A DNA stretch of 64,000 nt from Scrofimicrobium sp. R131 (lineage in GTDB: Bacteria; Actinomycetota; Actinomycetes; Actinomycetales; Actinomycetaceae), in the NCBI RefSeq assembly GCF_040256745.1, contig NZ_CP138335.1, positions 1,302,001 through 1,366,000 on the forward strand. The letters run 5' to 3'. The translations under genes were made by a program, and so were the position numbers. Below are positions 25,786-34,791 of this stretch, one piece after another. The notes under the pieces are model-generated. The model searched no databases, was not told the origin of the DNA, and worked only from the letters and a program-made list of their open reading frames with translations. Positions within the stretch are counted from its first letter, which is position 1. Each line of letters begins with the position of its first letter.

Positions 25786-27195
25786 TCAGCCCTCGGCCAG
25801 TGCCAGCAGTTCCTTGGCCGCCTGGACCAGGCTGGCGGTCAGACTCTCGTCCCCGGCCAGTTCCGGCGCCGCGTAGGCCAACACTTTGGCGGCTGCCTCT
25901 TCCAGGGTGCCGGCCGCCAGTTCCAGCACCTTGGCCTCCTGCGCATCCACCACCGGTGCCCCAACTCCGCGCAGGTGCAGCAGCCAGCCGGCCAGGGCTC
26001 GAACAGCGGCCGGAGCCGGCGCCCCCTCGCAGGCACTCGCGATCAGGACCGGTGCGATCCGAACCGGGATCTTCTGGGAACCATCGTGGGCAATCTGGGC
26101 CAGCAGGTGTCGAATGTTCGGGTTCTGGTAGCGCTCGGTCAACGCTGCCGCGTACTCCTCCCACGGGACGCTCAGCCGCGGACCCGCAGCTGCCCACCAC
26201 TGCTGCACCCAGTCTCGAACCAGCGGATGCTCGATGGCAGCCCCCACCGTTTCGAGGCCCAGGATCGGCGCGCAGTAGGCCATCAGGGAGTGGGAACCGT
26301 TTAGCATCCACAGTTTCCGCTGCTCGTAGGGTTCGACGTCGGCCACCACCTGGGCGCCGGCACTCTCCCATCTGGGTCGGCCGGCTGGAAACTCGCCGCT
26401 GATCACCCATTCGCTAAACGGTTCGGTGGGCACGGGGGCCGCATCCAGGTAACCCTGCTGCGCCTCGCATTTGGCCCGGTCCTCCTCGGTGGTGGCCGGC
26501 GTGATCCGGTCCACCATACAGGTGGCCCAGGAAATTTGCTCCTCAATCCAAGCTGACAGGCTCGATTCCACCTGCTCGGCCGCCTCGACAATCACCCGCT
26601 TGAAGGCCTGGCCATTGTTGGGAATGTTGTCGCACGGCAAAATTGTCAGTGCGCCAACCCCCGCCGAGCGCCGGGCCAGGAACCCGGCCAGGATCCGAGC
26701 CGGAGCCGTGGCCACCGGGGTGGCTGCAATCCGGTCCACGGTGAGTTCACCGCCCGCCACCAACTCGGCCAGGGCAGCCAGATCGGCGGCCACCGCGGGG
26801 TCGGCCAGGTCCAGCCCACCGTCCTCCGCCCGATAGTAGCCGGCTTCGGTCACGGTCGAAGTGACGACGGCCAGGTCGGGTGAGGCCAGGTAGCCGATCA
26901 GCTGGGCGTAGTCAGCGGCCGGGTGGACCACGGAAATCGAAGAGATGACCTCAAAGCTGTCCCCCGCCGCTCCCTTGGTGATCAGCGTGTAGAGCCCATC
27001 TTGCGGGGACAGCAACTCGGCCATGGTCGGACGGCGCCCGGTGAAGGCCGCAATCCCCCACTGCTCTGCATCGTCCGCATGCTCGGTGTACCACGCCTGG
27101 TGGGCCCGGGTGAAGTTCCCCAAGCCCAGGTGGACCAGGCGAATCGGAGCGGCCGGACGGCCGTGGTTGGTTCGGTTTAGCTGGGGCAGGCTCAT
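25786..27195 (-). CDS. uxuB: Fructuronate reductase / mannonate oxidoreductase UxuB-like
   Basis: A 469-residue NAD-dependent enzyme of the polyol-specific long-chain dehydrogenase family. The N-terminal nucleotide part has HLGLGNFTRAHQAWYT, and the catalytic site reads KLWMLNGSHSLMAY with the conserved Lys, Asn and His. The partner gene uxaC, whose stop overlaps this start by four bases, makes fructuronate as the best substrate, giving D-mannonate. It is the last gene of the minus-strand operon that begins with beta-glucuronidase. A mannitol dehydrogenase is a less likely alternative. Confidence 0.85.
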   Translation of the reverse strand: MSLPQLNRTNHGRPAAPIRLVHLGLGNFTRAHQAWYTEHADDAEQWGIAAFTGRRPTMAELLSPQDGLYTLITKGAAGDSFEVISSISVVHPAADYAQLIGYLASPDLAVVTSTVTEAGYYRAEDGGLDLADPAVAADLAALAELVAGGELTVDRIAATPVATAPARILAGFLARRSAGVGALTILPCDNIPNNGQAFKRVIVEAAEQVESSLSAWIEEQISWATCMVDRITPATTEEDRAKCEAQQGYLDAAPVPTEPFSEWVISGEFPAGRPRWESAGAQVVADVEPYEQRKLWMLNGSHSLMAYCAPILGLETVGAAIEHPLVRDWVQQWWAAAGPRLSVPWEEYAAALTERYQNPNIRHLLAQIAHDGSQKIPVRIAPVLIASACEGAPAPAAVRALAGWLLHLRGVGAPVVDAQEAKVLELAAGTLEEAAAKVLAYAAPELAGDESLTASLVQAAKELLALAEG

Positions 27196-28619
27196 AGTTT
27201 GAATGCTCTCTTCGGTTGGGAAACGACGAGGTCGACCGCAACTTCGGCCGCCTCATCCAGGGTCAATCGGTGTTCGGCAACCAGGTTGCCGAGGAATGAA
27301 CAGTCCACCCGCCGGGCCACGTCGTGCCGGGCCGGAATGGAGCAGAATGCGCGGGTGTCGTCGATAAAGCCGGAGGTCTTGTAGAAGCCCGCGTAACCGG
27401 TCACAGACCGGCGGAAGCGCATAATCGCGTCGGTCTCATCGATGAACCACCAGGGAGCACCGACGTAGACGCCGCGGTAGTAGCCCGCCAGCGGAGCCAG
27501 CTCGCGCGAATAGACCGTCTCGTCCATGGTGAACACCACCAGTTGGAAGTTCTCCGCGTTGCCAAACTCGGTCAGCATGGGCTGCAGGGCCCGGGAGAAC
27601 TCGACCGCGTGGGGAATGTCGCCCCCTACGTCGGCCCCAAACCGCGCGAACGCCTCCAGGTCGTGATTGCGAACCACCCCGGGGTGCAGGGTCATGACCA
27701 GTCCGTCTTCCGCGGCTAGCTTGGCCTGGTCAAAGACCATGTGCCGGCGCAGAGCCGTCGCCCCCTCCGGACTGATCTTCCCGGCCAAGGCCTCGGCGAA
27801 CAGTTCTTCGGCCACCTTCGGTTCCAGCGGCTCGCACCGGGCGTCCGAATGCGAGTGGTCGGTAGAGACGGCCCCGTGGTCTTTGAAGTACTGGCGCCGG
27901 CGTCGCATCGCCTCAAAGTGGGACGCGTACGAGTCGATCTCAATTCCTGCCGCCTCACCCAGGCGAGCGGTCAGCTCCGCCCAGTCAGCCCGGGCCGGTT
28001 CCAGGTAGGCATCCGGGCGGAACGTGGGGACCACCCGACCGTCCCAGCTGGGATCTGCCGCCAGCGCCGCGTGATCGGCCAGGTCGGAGGCGGGGTCATC
28101 CGTCGTGGCCAGCGCCTCGATGTTGAAGCGGCGGTACAGCGCTCGCGGCCGAAACTCCGGTTTGGTCAGGGCGTCGGCAATCTGGTCGTAAATTTCATCG
28201 GCCGTTTCGGCGGAGGGTCGGACCCGGACCCCGAAGACGTCGTGGAACTCAGATTCAAACCAGAACTGAACCGGGGTGCCCCGGAAGTAGCGCCAGTTTT
28301 CGCACAGGAGTCGGAAAGCTCGGCGCGCCTGGTCGGGGCTAATCGGACTGCCCACGGGAACACCCAGCTCACTCAGGTCCACCCCACCAGCACCGTGGAG
28401 CATGCGGTTGGTGTAGTGGTCGGGAGTGAGCAGAAGCGTGGTTGGGTTGTCGAAGGGAGTGTCGTTCGCCAGCCACTCAACCGGCACGTGTCCGTGCGGG
28501 GAAATGATCGGAAGGTCCCGGACTAGGCCGTAGAGTTCCCTGGTGATGTCTCGCACTTTGGGGTCAGCCGGAAACAGCCGGTCCGGGTGAAGAGCCAACG
28601 GAGGTTTGGAAATTGACAT
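27192..28619 (-). CDS. uxaC: Glucuronate isomerase UxaC
   Basis: A 475-residue uronate isomerase of the amidohydrolase superfamily, converting D-glucuronate to D-fructuronate in the cytoplasm. Family hallmarks are ISPHGHVP near residue 40, FNIEALATTDDP, the stretch MTLHPGVVRNHD and the C-terminal ARHDVARRVDCSFLGNLVAEHRL. The length is normal. It sits between the LacI regulator gene and uxuB in the same operon, directly after the supply of free glucuronate by the beta-glucuronidase. Confidence 0.95.
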   Translation of the reverse strand: MSISKPPLALHPDRLFPADPKVRDITRELYGLVRDLPIISPHGHVPVEWLANDTPFDNPTTLLLTPDHYTNRMLHGAGGVDLSELGVPVGSPISPDQARRAFRLLCENWRYFRGTPVQFWFESEFHDVFGVRVRPSAETADEIYDQIADALTKPEFRPRALYRRFNIEALATTDDPASDLADHAALAADPSWDGRVVPTFRPDAYLEPARADWAELTARLGEAAGIEIDSYASHFEAMRRRRQYFKDHGAVSTDHSHSDARCEPLEPKVAEELFAEALAGKISPEGATALRRHMVFDQAKLAAEDGLVMTLHPGVVRNHDLEAFARFGADVGGDIPHAVEFSRALQPMLTEFGNAENFQLVVFTMDETVYSRELAPLAGYYRGVYVGAPWWFIDETDAIMRFRRSVTGYAGFYKTSGFIDDTRAFCSIPARHDVARRVDCSFLGNLVAEHRLTLDEAAEVAVDLVVSQPKRAFKL

Positions 28620-28661
28620 GATGCATCCTTCTTTCCGGTAGTGCGCTTCGGCGCGCGATTA

Positions 28662-29684
28662 CTAGTCGAGGGTCGGGGCGGGCCCGATACTGTCACGGGT
28701 CACAAACTTGGTGGGAACGGTGATTAGTTCAGCGCTCGGGGCGCTGCGGTGTTTGAGCTGGCTGATGAGGGCGCGGGCCGCTCGCACCCCGAGCATCTTG
28801 GCCGGCGGGGCAATTGAGGCCAAAGTTGGGGTGGTCAGGAACGCCGCGATCGAGTTGTCCACCCCCACCACCGAGACGTCGTTGGGGACGGTCATCCCGG
28901 CTCGGTGCACGAACTTCATGAAGCCGACCGCGACCAGGTCATTGAACCCAATCACCGCGCCGGTGCGCTGGTAGAACCACTGTTTGCCGGCTTCGGCCCC
29001 GCCCTCCAGGGAGGGGGCATTTGGTCCGATCCGACGAACCTGGAACCCCATTTCTTTGCCGATGGTGGAGATGGCCCGCCACCGAACCCCGTCGGCCCAC
29101 GAGGCCGTCGGACCCGACAGGTAGGTGACGCGCGTGTGACCGAACCGGGCCAGTTCTTCGAGTGCCTGGCGGACACCTCGATCGGTGTCGGTGATGACCG
29201 AGGGGATCCCGGCCATTTCCCGGTTGGCTGCCACCACCGGGCGCACCTTCACGATTTGGTTGATGGAGGAGTCGCTCATCCGGGCCGAGGCGAGGGCCAC
29301 CCCGTCCACCATGTTGAGGATGGCGTCCACCGCCTGGCGCTCACCAACCTCGTCCTCCTGCGTGTCCATCAGCAGGACGGTGTAGCCGTGCTGCATGGCT
29401 TCACTTTGGAAGCCCCGCATGATTTGGGCGTAGATCGGGTTGGTCACGTCGGCGACGACGAAGGCGAGGATGTGGTTGGCTTCTCCGCGTTCTCCCCGGG
29501 GAACCGGCTTGGAGCGGTAACCCAGGGCTTCAGCCACCTCCCGAATTCGCTGCCCAGTTTGGGCGTTGACCCGTCCGGGACGGGAGAATGCACGCGAGAC
29601 CGTGGAGGGGGCCACCCCCGCGGCCTCGGCCACATCGTAAATGGTCACCCGCCGATCGCCGTCTGATTCTGAACTATCACTCAT
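28662..29684 (-). CDS. LacI-family regulator of the glucuronide island
   Basis: A protein of about 340 residues with an N-terminal helix-turn-helix (VTIYDVAEAAGVAPSTVSRAFSRPGRVN, residues 14-41) and a sugar-binding C-terminal domain. The start at 29684 is chosen because GGTGAG lies upstream at a good distance; it overlaps the larC end by eight bases. It lies inside the operon, between larC and uxaC, so it is likely autoregulated. It may bind the TTGCCA/TGGCAA repeats found before uidA and before gnd. The inducer is unknown; a uronate or aldonate is likely. Confidence 0.9.
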   Translation of the reverse strand: MSDSSESDGDRRVTIYDVAEAAGVAPSTVSRAFSRPGRVNAQTGQRIREVAEALGYRSKPVPRGERGEANHILAFVVADVTNPIYAQIMRGFQSEAMQHGYTVLLMDTQEDEVGERQAVDAILNMVDGVALASARMSDSSINQIVKVRPVVAANREMAGIPSVITDTDRGVRQALEELARFGHTRVTYLSGPTASWADGVRWRAISTIGKEMGFQVRRIGPNAPSLEGGAEAGKQWFYQRTGAVIGFNDLVAVGFMKFVHRAGMTVPNDVSVVGVDNSIAAFLTTPTLASIAPPAKMLGVRAARALISQLKHRSAPSAELITVPTKFVTRDSIGPAPTLD

Positions 29685-31149
29685 TGATCTCACCACCTTG
29701 TGAGGCATCGCCCTCAGCGTCTTCGCTCAGGTCGGGGGCCGGCCAGGGGGCCCCGGGGTAAAGGCCTTCGCTCCACGCCTCCACGCCGGCGCGAGCAAGA
29801 ACAATTCGTTGCGGCTGATCCAACACGCGGGCCACCCGCTCCACGTCTACGAACTCGGCCGTGGCCTGCTGAATCGTAGCTCCCGGGCCGTCCCCGGAAA
29901 TCTTGATTCGAACCGGCTGCCCTTCCAGGTCGATCGTTCGCCAAATCCGCTGCAGGACCCGGCGATAGCCGGGGGCGGAGATCCGAATCCCAATCGTGGA
30001 CGTGTGGGTGACGAAAGCATCGGTAACCGCATCCAGGTGCTGCTGGTACGAGAGCGCGCTCAAAGTGTGTCCGGGTCGACCCTTCTTCATCACAATCGGG
30101 GTGAGCCAGACGTCGATCGCTCCCGCATCAAGCACCCGGTCGTAGACGGCGGGCCAGAGCCGGGGATCAAGGTCGTCCACATTGGCTTCGATCAGGTGCA
30201 CCGCCTGGACCGCCGGATCTGTCACCGGGGCTTCCACTACCGACGCGGTTCCCTTGGTTCCGATCAGGACGCGGACCAAGCCGGGCCGGTCGGCGCGGAT
30301 CCGGGTGCCGGCCCCGCGTCCTACCGACTCCACCAGCAGGGATGGGAGCGGCTCCACCGCCTGGCAGACGGTCCGGATCAGGGTCATCCCGGTCGGGGTG
30401 CAGAGCTCCCCCACCTCGGGGCCTCCCCCAGCTTCAATCTGCCAGCCGCGGGCCAGCTCGGCCACGGCCGGCGGCGGAACGGCCAGGGTCCCGTGGGAGG
30501 TTTGAATCTGCCCGGCCCCCACCGCCACGACGGAAGAGGTGGCCGAGGTGATGTTCAGCGTGCGCAGAGCCTCGCACACCCCGACAATGTCGCCGATAGA
30601 GTCGAGCGCACCCACCTCGTGAAAGTGAACCGAGTCGACGGTATCGCCGTGGGCACGCGCCTCGGCCTTTGCCAGGCGCCGAAAGGCGGCCCGAGCCCAG
30701 TCGCGAGTCTTTTCGGGCACCCCGGAGTGATCCAACATTTCCTCGATCTCGGCCAGGTGCCGGACGGGGGGCTCCGGCTCGTCCGCGATCACGTCCACCT
30801 TCAAAGCGGCCATGCCACCGCGCTTGACGGCCCTCGTCTGCAGATGCAACTTGCCGGGGGCCACTCGGTCCAGGACGGTGGCAATCGAACCCGCGTCCGC
30901 CCCCGCGTCGATCAGGGCCGCCAGCAGCATGTCGCCGGCCACCCCCTCGGAAGCGTCGATCCACAGGCTTCGTTCGGGAGTCTCCGGGGTGTTCAGCCAG
31001 ACCTGGCCCGGTTCAATCCGCCGGCCCGGCGCGACCGGCTCCCCGTCGGCATTGACGTGGTGATGGTGCGGTTCCGGCTGGGCACTCACTTCGGCCACCG
31101 CCGCAGCCAGGGTGGCTTCCAGCGATTCGGTATCAACTGCTTCAGTCAT
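29677..31149 (-). CDS. larC: Nickel insertion protein LarC (nickel-pincer cofactor synthesis)
   Basis: A 490-residue protein that inserts nickel into the pyridinium bis-thioacid nucleotide to finish the cofactor of LarA-type enzymes. Recognisable regions are LWIDASEGVAGDMLLAALIDAGAD, VHFHEVGALDSIGDIVGVC, ELCTPTGMTLIRT and EANVDDLDPRLW. A histidine run (PEPHHHHVNADGE) near residue 30 could hold nickel. The start at 31149 overlaps larB by eight bases. It is a single full-length gene, without the programmed frameshift known from Lactiplantibacillus. Confidence 0.92.
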   Translation of the reverse strand: MTEAVDTESLEATLAAAVAEVSAQPEPHHHHVNADGEPVAPGRRIEPGQVWLNTPETPERSLWIDASEGVAGDMLLAALIDAGADAGSIATVLDRVAPGKLHLQTRAVKRGGMAALKVDVIADEPEPPVRHLAEIEEMLDHSGVPEKTRDWARAAFRRLAKAEARAHGDTVDSVHFHEVGALDSIGDIVGVCEALRTLNITSATSSVVAVGAGQIQTSHGTLAVPPPAVAELARGWQIEAGGGPEVGELCTPTGMTLIRTVCQAVEPLPSLLVESVGRGAGTRIRADRPGLVRVLIGTKGTASVVEAPVTDPAVQAVHLIEANVDDLDPRLWPAVYDRVLDAGAIDVWLTPIVMKKGRPGHTLSALSYQQHLDAVTDAFVTHTSTIGIRISAPGYRRVLQRIWRTIDLEGQPVRIKISGDGPGATIQQATAEFVDVERVARVLDQPQRIVLARAGVEAWSEGLYPGAPWPAPDLSEDAEGDASQGGEINE

Positions 31150-31837
31150 TGGTTGGCTCCTTTCGGGCGGGGGCGCTAATTTGGGCGGCCAGGTGTCCGG
31201 CTCCGTAGCCGTTGTCGATGTTGACCACACTGACTCCGGGGGCGCAGGCATTGAGCATCGACAGCAGTGCGGCCACCCCGCCAAAGGAGGCACCGTAGCC
31301 CACGGAGGTGGGCACGCCGATCACGGGGGCCCGAACCAGACCCGCCACCACCGAGGCGAGGGCACCTTCCATCCCGGCGACGACCACCACGGCGGCGGCC
31401 TCTTCCAGCAGCCGGCGGTGCTTGAGGATCCGGTCCAGGTTGGCCACGCCCACGTCAACCAACTCGATTACGTCGCGGCCCAGGTAGCGGGCGGTAAGCG
31501 CGGCTTCGCGGGCCACCGGCAGATCGGAGGTGCCGGCGCAGGCCACCACCACCCGGCCCCCAACCGGCTCGGGGACGGCTCCGGGCCACGCAACCAGCTG
31601 TGCCTCCGGATAGTACTGGGCCCCGGGAAGCTGGGACAGGACCGCCTCAGCTCGGGCCCGGTCGGCCCGGGTGAACAGCACGTGGCCCAACTCGGCCACC
31701 CCCACCCCCTCCGACTTCAGGCGCCACAGGCGGGCGATCTCAGCGCACTGGTCGACCGTTTTGCCCTCCGTGAAGACGGCTTCGGCATAGCCGCGACGCT
31801 GGTAGCGGCCAAAGTCCAGATCGGCAATCGGCTGCAT
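31142..31837 (-). CDS. larB: LarB, nicotinate adenine dinucleotide carboxylase/hydrolase
   Basis: A 231-residue enzyme for the first step of nickel-pincer cofactor synthesis, adding CO2 to the pyridinium ring of nicotinic acid adenine dinucleotide. It resembles PurE in its C-terminal half: ACAGTSDLPVAREA, VAGMEGALASVVAGL and PVIGVPTSVGYGASFGGVAALLSMLNACAPG. The cysteine at about residue 198 fits the conserved active-site position. It lies between larE and larC with a two-base gap and an overlap respectively. Confidence 0.93.
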   Translation of the reverse strand: MQPIADLDFGRYQRRGYAEAVFTEGKTVDQCAEIARLWRLKSEGVGVAELGHVLFTRADRARAEAVLSQLPGAQYYPEAQLVAWPGAVPEPVGGRVVVACAGTSDLPVAREAALTARYLGRDVIELVDVGVANLDRILKHRRLLEEAAAVVVVAGMEGALASVVAGLVRAPVIGVPTSVGYGASFGGVAALLSMLNACAPGVSVVNIDNGYGAGHLAAQISAPARKEPTND

Positions 31838-31839
31838 CG

Positions 31840-32721
31840 CTAGGCCGGCCGTTTCATCAGCGACAGGGTGAAGGAACCCGACTGGATCCCACCCAGATCC
31901 AGGGTGGCGTAGCCAAAGCCAGCCGCCTTGACGCCTTCCAGCAAGCGGGCCCTCAGTTCCGGGTCGGCCAGCAGGCCAAACTCGGCCACCGGCACCTCAA
32001 TCCGGGCAATGGTGCCGTGGTGGCGGACGCGGCAGTCGGTGAATCCGGCCGCGAAGACGGCTTCTTCGGCCGCGTCGATGGCCGCCAACTTTTCGGCGGT
32101 GACCTCCTGGCCGTGGGGGATCCGGCTCGACAGGCAGGGGGTGGCCGGCTTGTCGGCGCTGATTAGCCCCATTGCATCCGCGATCGCTCTGATCTGAGCT
32201 TTGGTGGCCCCAACCAGGGGACGCAGCACCTGGTGCTCGCCGGCGGCTCGTTGGCCCGGACGGTCGGGGCGGCGCGAGTCGTCAGCATTTTCCCCGTAGG
32301 CCACGGCCGCGATCCCGGGCAAGTCCAGGTGGTCAAAGCGGGTGAACAGCTCGGACTTGCAGAAGTAGCACCGGTCGATGCCGTTGGCGACGTAGTTGGG
32401 ATCCTCGATTTCTTCGGTCTCGACCTCGATCACTTCCAGGCCCAGCTGTTCGGCCTGGCGGTGGGCGAAGGCCCGCTCCCGCCGGGCCAGCGACGGGGAG
32501 ATCCCCAGCAGCAACACGGTGCGGGCGCGACCGAGGGCCCGGGCGGTGAGGGCCGCCAGGACGGTTGAGTCCACCCCACCCGAGTAGGAAATCCCCAGGC
32601 GGGATCCGGGGGCCCGATCAACCACCTCGCCCACCTGGACCGCTACCGATTCGGCAATTTGCTCCAGCTCGGCGGGCAGTTCGACCCGCAGGTCGGCAGC
32701 CGGGTAGACCAGCGAACTCAT
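31840..32721 (-). CDS. larE: LarE, ATP-dependent sulfur transferase (three-cysteine type)
   Basis: A protein of about 293 residues of the PP-loop ATPase fold (SGGVDS at residues 47-52) that converts the two carboxylates of the cofactor precursor to thiocarboxylates. It has CYFC at 118-121 and Cys196 in TPCLSSR. The single-cysteine enzyme of Lactiplantibacillus gives up its own sulfur; the three-cysteine form is associated with a [4Fe-4S] cluster and possibly catalytic turnover. The ATG overlaps the beta-glucuronidase stop as ATGA, tying cofactor synthesis to glucuronide use. Confidence 0.92.
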   Translation of the reverse strand: MSSLVYPAADLRVELPAELEQIAESVAVQVGEVVDRAPGSRLGISYSGGVDSTVLAALTARALGRARTVLLLGISPSLARRERAFAHRQAEQLGLEVIEVETEEIEDPNYVANGIDRCYFCKSELFTRFDHLDLPGIAAVAYGENADDSRRPDRPGQRAAGEHQVLRPLVGATKAQIRAIADAMGLISADKPATPCLSSRIPHGQEVTAEKLAAIDAAEEAVFAAGFTDCRVRHHGTIARIEVPVAEFGLLADPELRARLLEGVKAAGFGYATLDLGGIQSGSFTLSLMKRPA

Positions 32722-34505
32722 CGCGACCCCTCTTTCCGCGCCTGCGCTTGCCACCGCTGCCGCACCGCGTAGGCCGCCGCCTTGGGTTCGCGTTCGCGGG
32801 TGAACATGCCCTTCTTGTTGCCACCCACCCGGATGATTCCGGGGGCGGTTTGGAAGTCGGCAAAGTTCCACATCTGTTCGCCCACCACCTGGTCGAACTC
32901 GTCAAACACCCGGTGGAACATGTCCAGCATGTCCACCTGGTACTCCTCCGACCAAGGCCGGTGAAACAGGTCCCGCAGGCCCGACAGCGTGTCCGGGCCG
33001 TACTCGGTGAACACGATCGGCTTTCCGGGGAACGCCTGTACCCAACCCGCCACCTCGGTTCGCAGATGCGCTTCCGCGTCGGCCAGGTTGCCCGTGTCGA
33101 CGTACCACCCGTAGTACCGATTCAGCATGATCACGTCGAACAGATCCATGCATTTTTCGAGGTGGGGCGGGGACAGCATCACGTTGACGTAGCTGACCGG
33201 GCGGGTGGGATCGGCGGCGCGGGCCACCTGGGCGAGCGGCTCAAAGTAGGCCCGCGACTCCTCGCTGGAGGACTCGGGCTCATTGGCAATCGACCACATG
33301 ACCACGCTCGGATGGTTCTTGTCGCGCGCAATCAGCTCTTGAATATGGCGGGCGTGCACGTCCCGGGTCCGGTCGTTGACAGTCTGCTCTGAGAACGTCA
33401 CCAACTGATCCTGGTTGCCAAACAGCCCCCCGGTCAGGCCCACATTCAGGCCGACTGCGGCCGTTTCGTCGATCAGGACGAAGCCCTCGCGGTCCGCGTA
33501 GTCCAGCACTTCCTCCGCGTAGGGGTAGTGGGAGGTGCGGAACGAGTTGGCCCCCTGCCACTTCATCAGCTCGAAGTCGTGGACCATGGACACGTCGTCG
33601 TGGGCTTTGCCCCGAATCGGGTTGTCTTCGTGGCGGCCGTAACCGCGGAAGTAGAACGGCTCGCCGTTGATCAAGAACTGGGAATCTTTTACTTCCACCG
33701 TCCGGATCCCAAACGGCTGCGGGTAGGTGTCCTCATCGGCCTGCACTTCCAGGGTATAGAGGTAGCCCCGACCCGGTTGCCATCGGTGAGCCTGCCTGAC
33801 CCGCACCTCCCCGGTCGAGCCGGTGGCCTCAGCTACGGCCACCCCGGCCTGATCCAGGATCCGCACGCTCACCTGCTCCGCCCCGGGTGCCTCCACCCGG
33901 TAGCGAACCAGGCCATCTTCCCCGGCCAGGTCGGTAGTGACGGTCACATCGACCACGCTTACCGGTGGGCGGGTGTACAGCAGGACCGACCGGTGAATCC
34001 CGGCGTAGTTGTAGAAGTCATGGAAGTAGCGCTGGACCTGGCGGCCACTGACGTCAGTCTGAATGAAACCCGGTGGCAACGTTTGCCAGGACAGTCGGTT
34101 GTCCACCGAGACCGTGACCGTGAACGGCTGGCCCGGGGTCACCAAGTCGGTAATGTCGGCCTCGAAGGGCAGGTAGCCACCGTCGTGGCGCACCACTTCG
34201 ATCCCGTCGACATACACCACGGCCGAATGGGTGACCGAGCCGAACCGGAGGATCAGGCGGTAGGACCCGAGCCGGCGCGGAGCCCGGGCCTCGCGCTGGT
34301 ACCAGGCCAAGCCCACCAGGTCGTGCACGGCGTTGTCGACCGTAATATCGTTGTACGAAGCCGGCACCGGCATTGACCTCGGTGCTGGCAATCCGGTGGC
34401 AAACCATCGGTCGGTATTTCCAAGGTCCGTTGGGTCAATCTGGAAATCCCAGAGGCCGTCCAAACTGTAGACGTCGCGCGAACACGACTGGCGAACTGAC
34501 AACAT
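32718..34505 (-). CDS. uidA: Beta-glucuronidase, GH2
   Basis: A 595-residue cytoplasmic glycosidase releasing D-glucuronate from beta-glucuronides. Catalytic residues are Glu409 (SIANEP) and Glu501 (VFTEYG). The Asn-Lys pair that recognises the glucuronate carboxylate is Asn563-Lys564 in GGNKKGMFTRE. An insertion around residues 355-375 after the stretch FVLIDETAAVGL corresponds to the loop-1 class able to process small drug and hormone glucuronides. The start at 34505 has AAGGAG at a good distance. It opens the seven-gene minus-strand operon, and no signal peptide is seen. Confidence 0.95.
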   Translation of the reverse strand: MLSVRQSCSRDVYSLDGLWDFQIDPTDLGNTDRWFATGLPAPRSMPVPASYNDITVDNAVHDLVGLAWYQREARAPRRLGSYRLILRFGSVTHSAVVYVDGIEVVRHDGGYLPFEADITDLVTPGQPFTVTVSVDNRLSWQTLPPGFIQTDVSGRQVQRYFHDFYNYAGIHRSVLLYTRPPVSVVDVTVTTDLAGEDGLVRYRVEAPGAEQVSVRILDQAGVAVAEATGSTGEVRVRQAHRWQPGRGYLYTLEVQADEDTYPQPFGIRTVEVKDSQFLINGEPFYFRGYGRHEDNPIRGKAHDDVSMVHDFELMKWQGANSFRTSHYPYAEEVLDYADREGFVLIDETAAVGLNVGLTGGLFGNQDQLVTFSEQTVNDRTRDVHARHIQELIARDKNHPSVVMWSIANEPESSSEESRAYFEPLAQVARAADPTRPVSYVNVMLSPPHLEKCMDLFDVIMLNRYYGWYVDTGNLADAEAHLRTEVAGWVQAFPGKPIVFTEYGPDTLSGLRDLFHRPWSEEYQVDMLDMFHRVFDEFDQVVGEQMWNFADFQTAPGIIRVGGNKKGMFTREREPKAAAYAVRQRWQAQARKEGSR

Positions 34506-34594
34506 AAAGGCTCCTTTACCACGCGGTGCCATCAGATGTGACGGGCAGCATCAACTAAAGATATTGCACCAACCGGACCGCCGGCTAGGGGCAA

Positions 34595-34669
34595 GTTGCC
34601 GGTTGTTGCCACAAGCTGAGCGTGGGCTATCAGGTTCCTTTCAGGCAAATTGAGACAACACTTGGCAAC
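34595..34669. promoter_or_regulatory. TTGCC/GGCAA half-sites between uidA and the divergent transporter
   Basis: The 286-base gap between the two divergent genes contains GTTGCC at 34595, GTTGCCA at 34605 (ten bases apart, same helical face) and the inverted TTGGCAAC at 34662-34669. The same half-sites are clustered before gnd. They are good candidates for operators of the island's LacI regulator; binding is inferred. Confidence 0.5.
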
Positions 34670-34791
34670 ATTGCAGTGGTATTTGCCCCCCGTGCGAGAT
34701 TGTAGCTACCAATCATTTGGGACCTTCAACGAAGATGAAGTTGCTGAGCTCGTTGGCGGCGCAAGGAAGCGGCCAACACAAAAGGAGAGAA

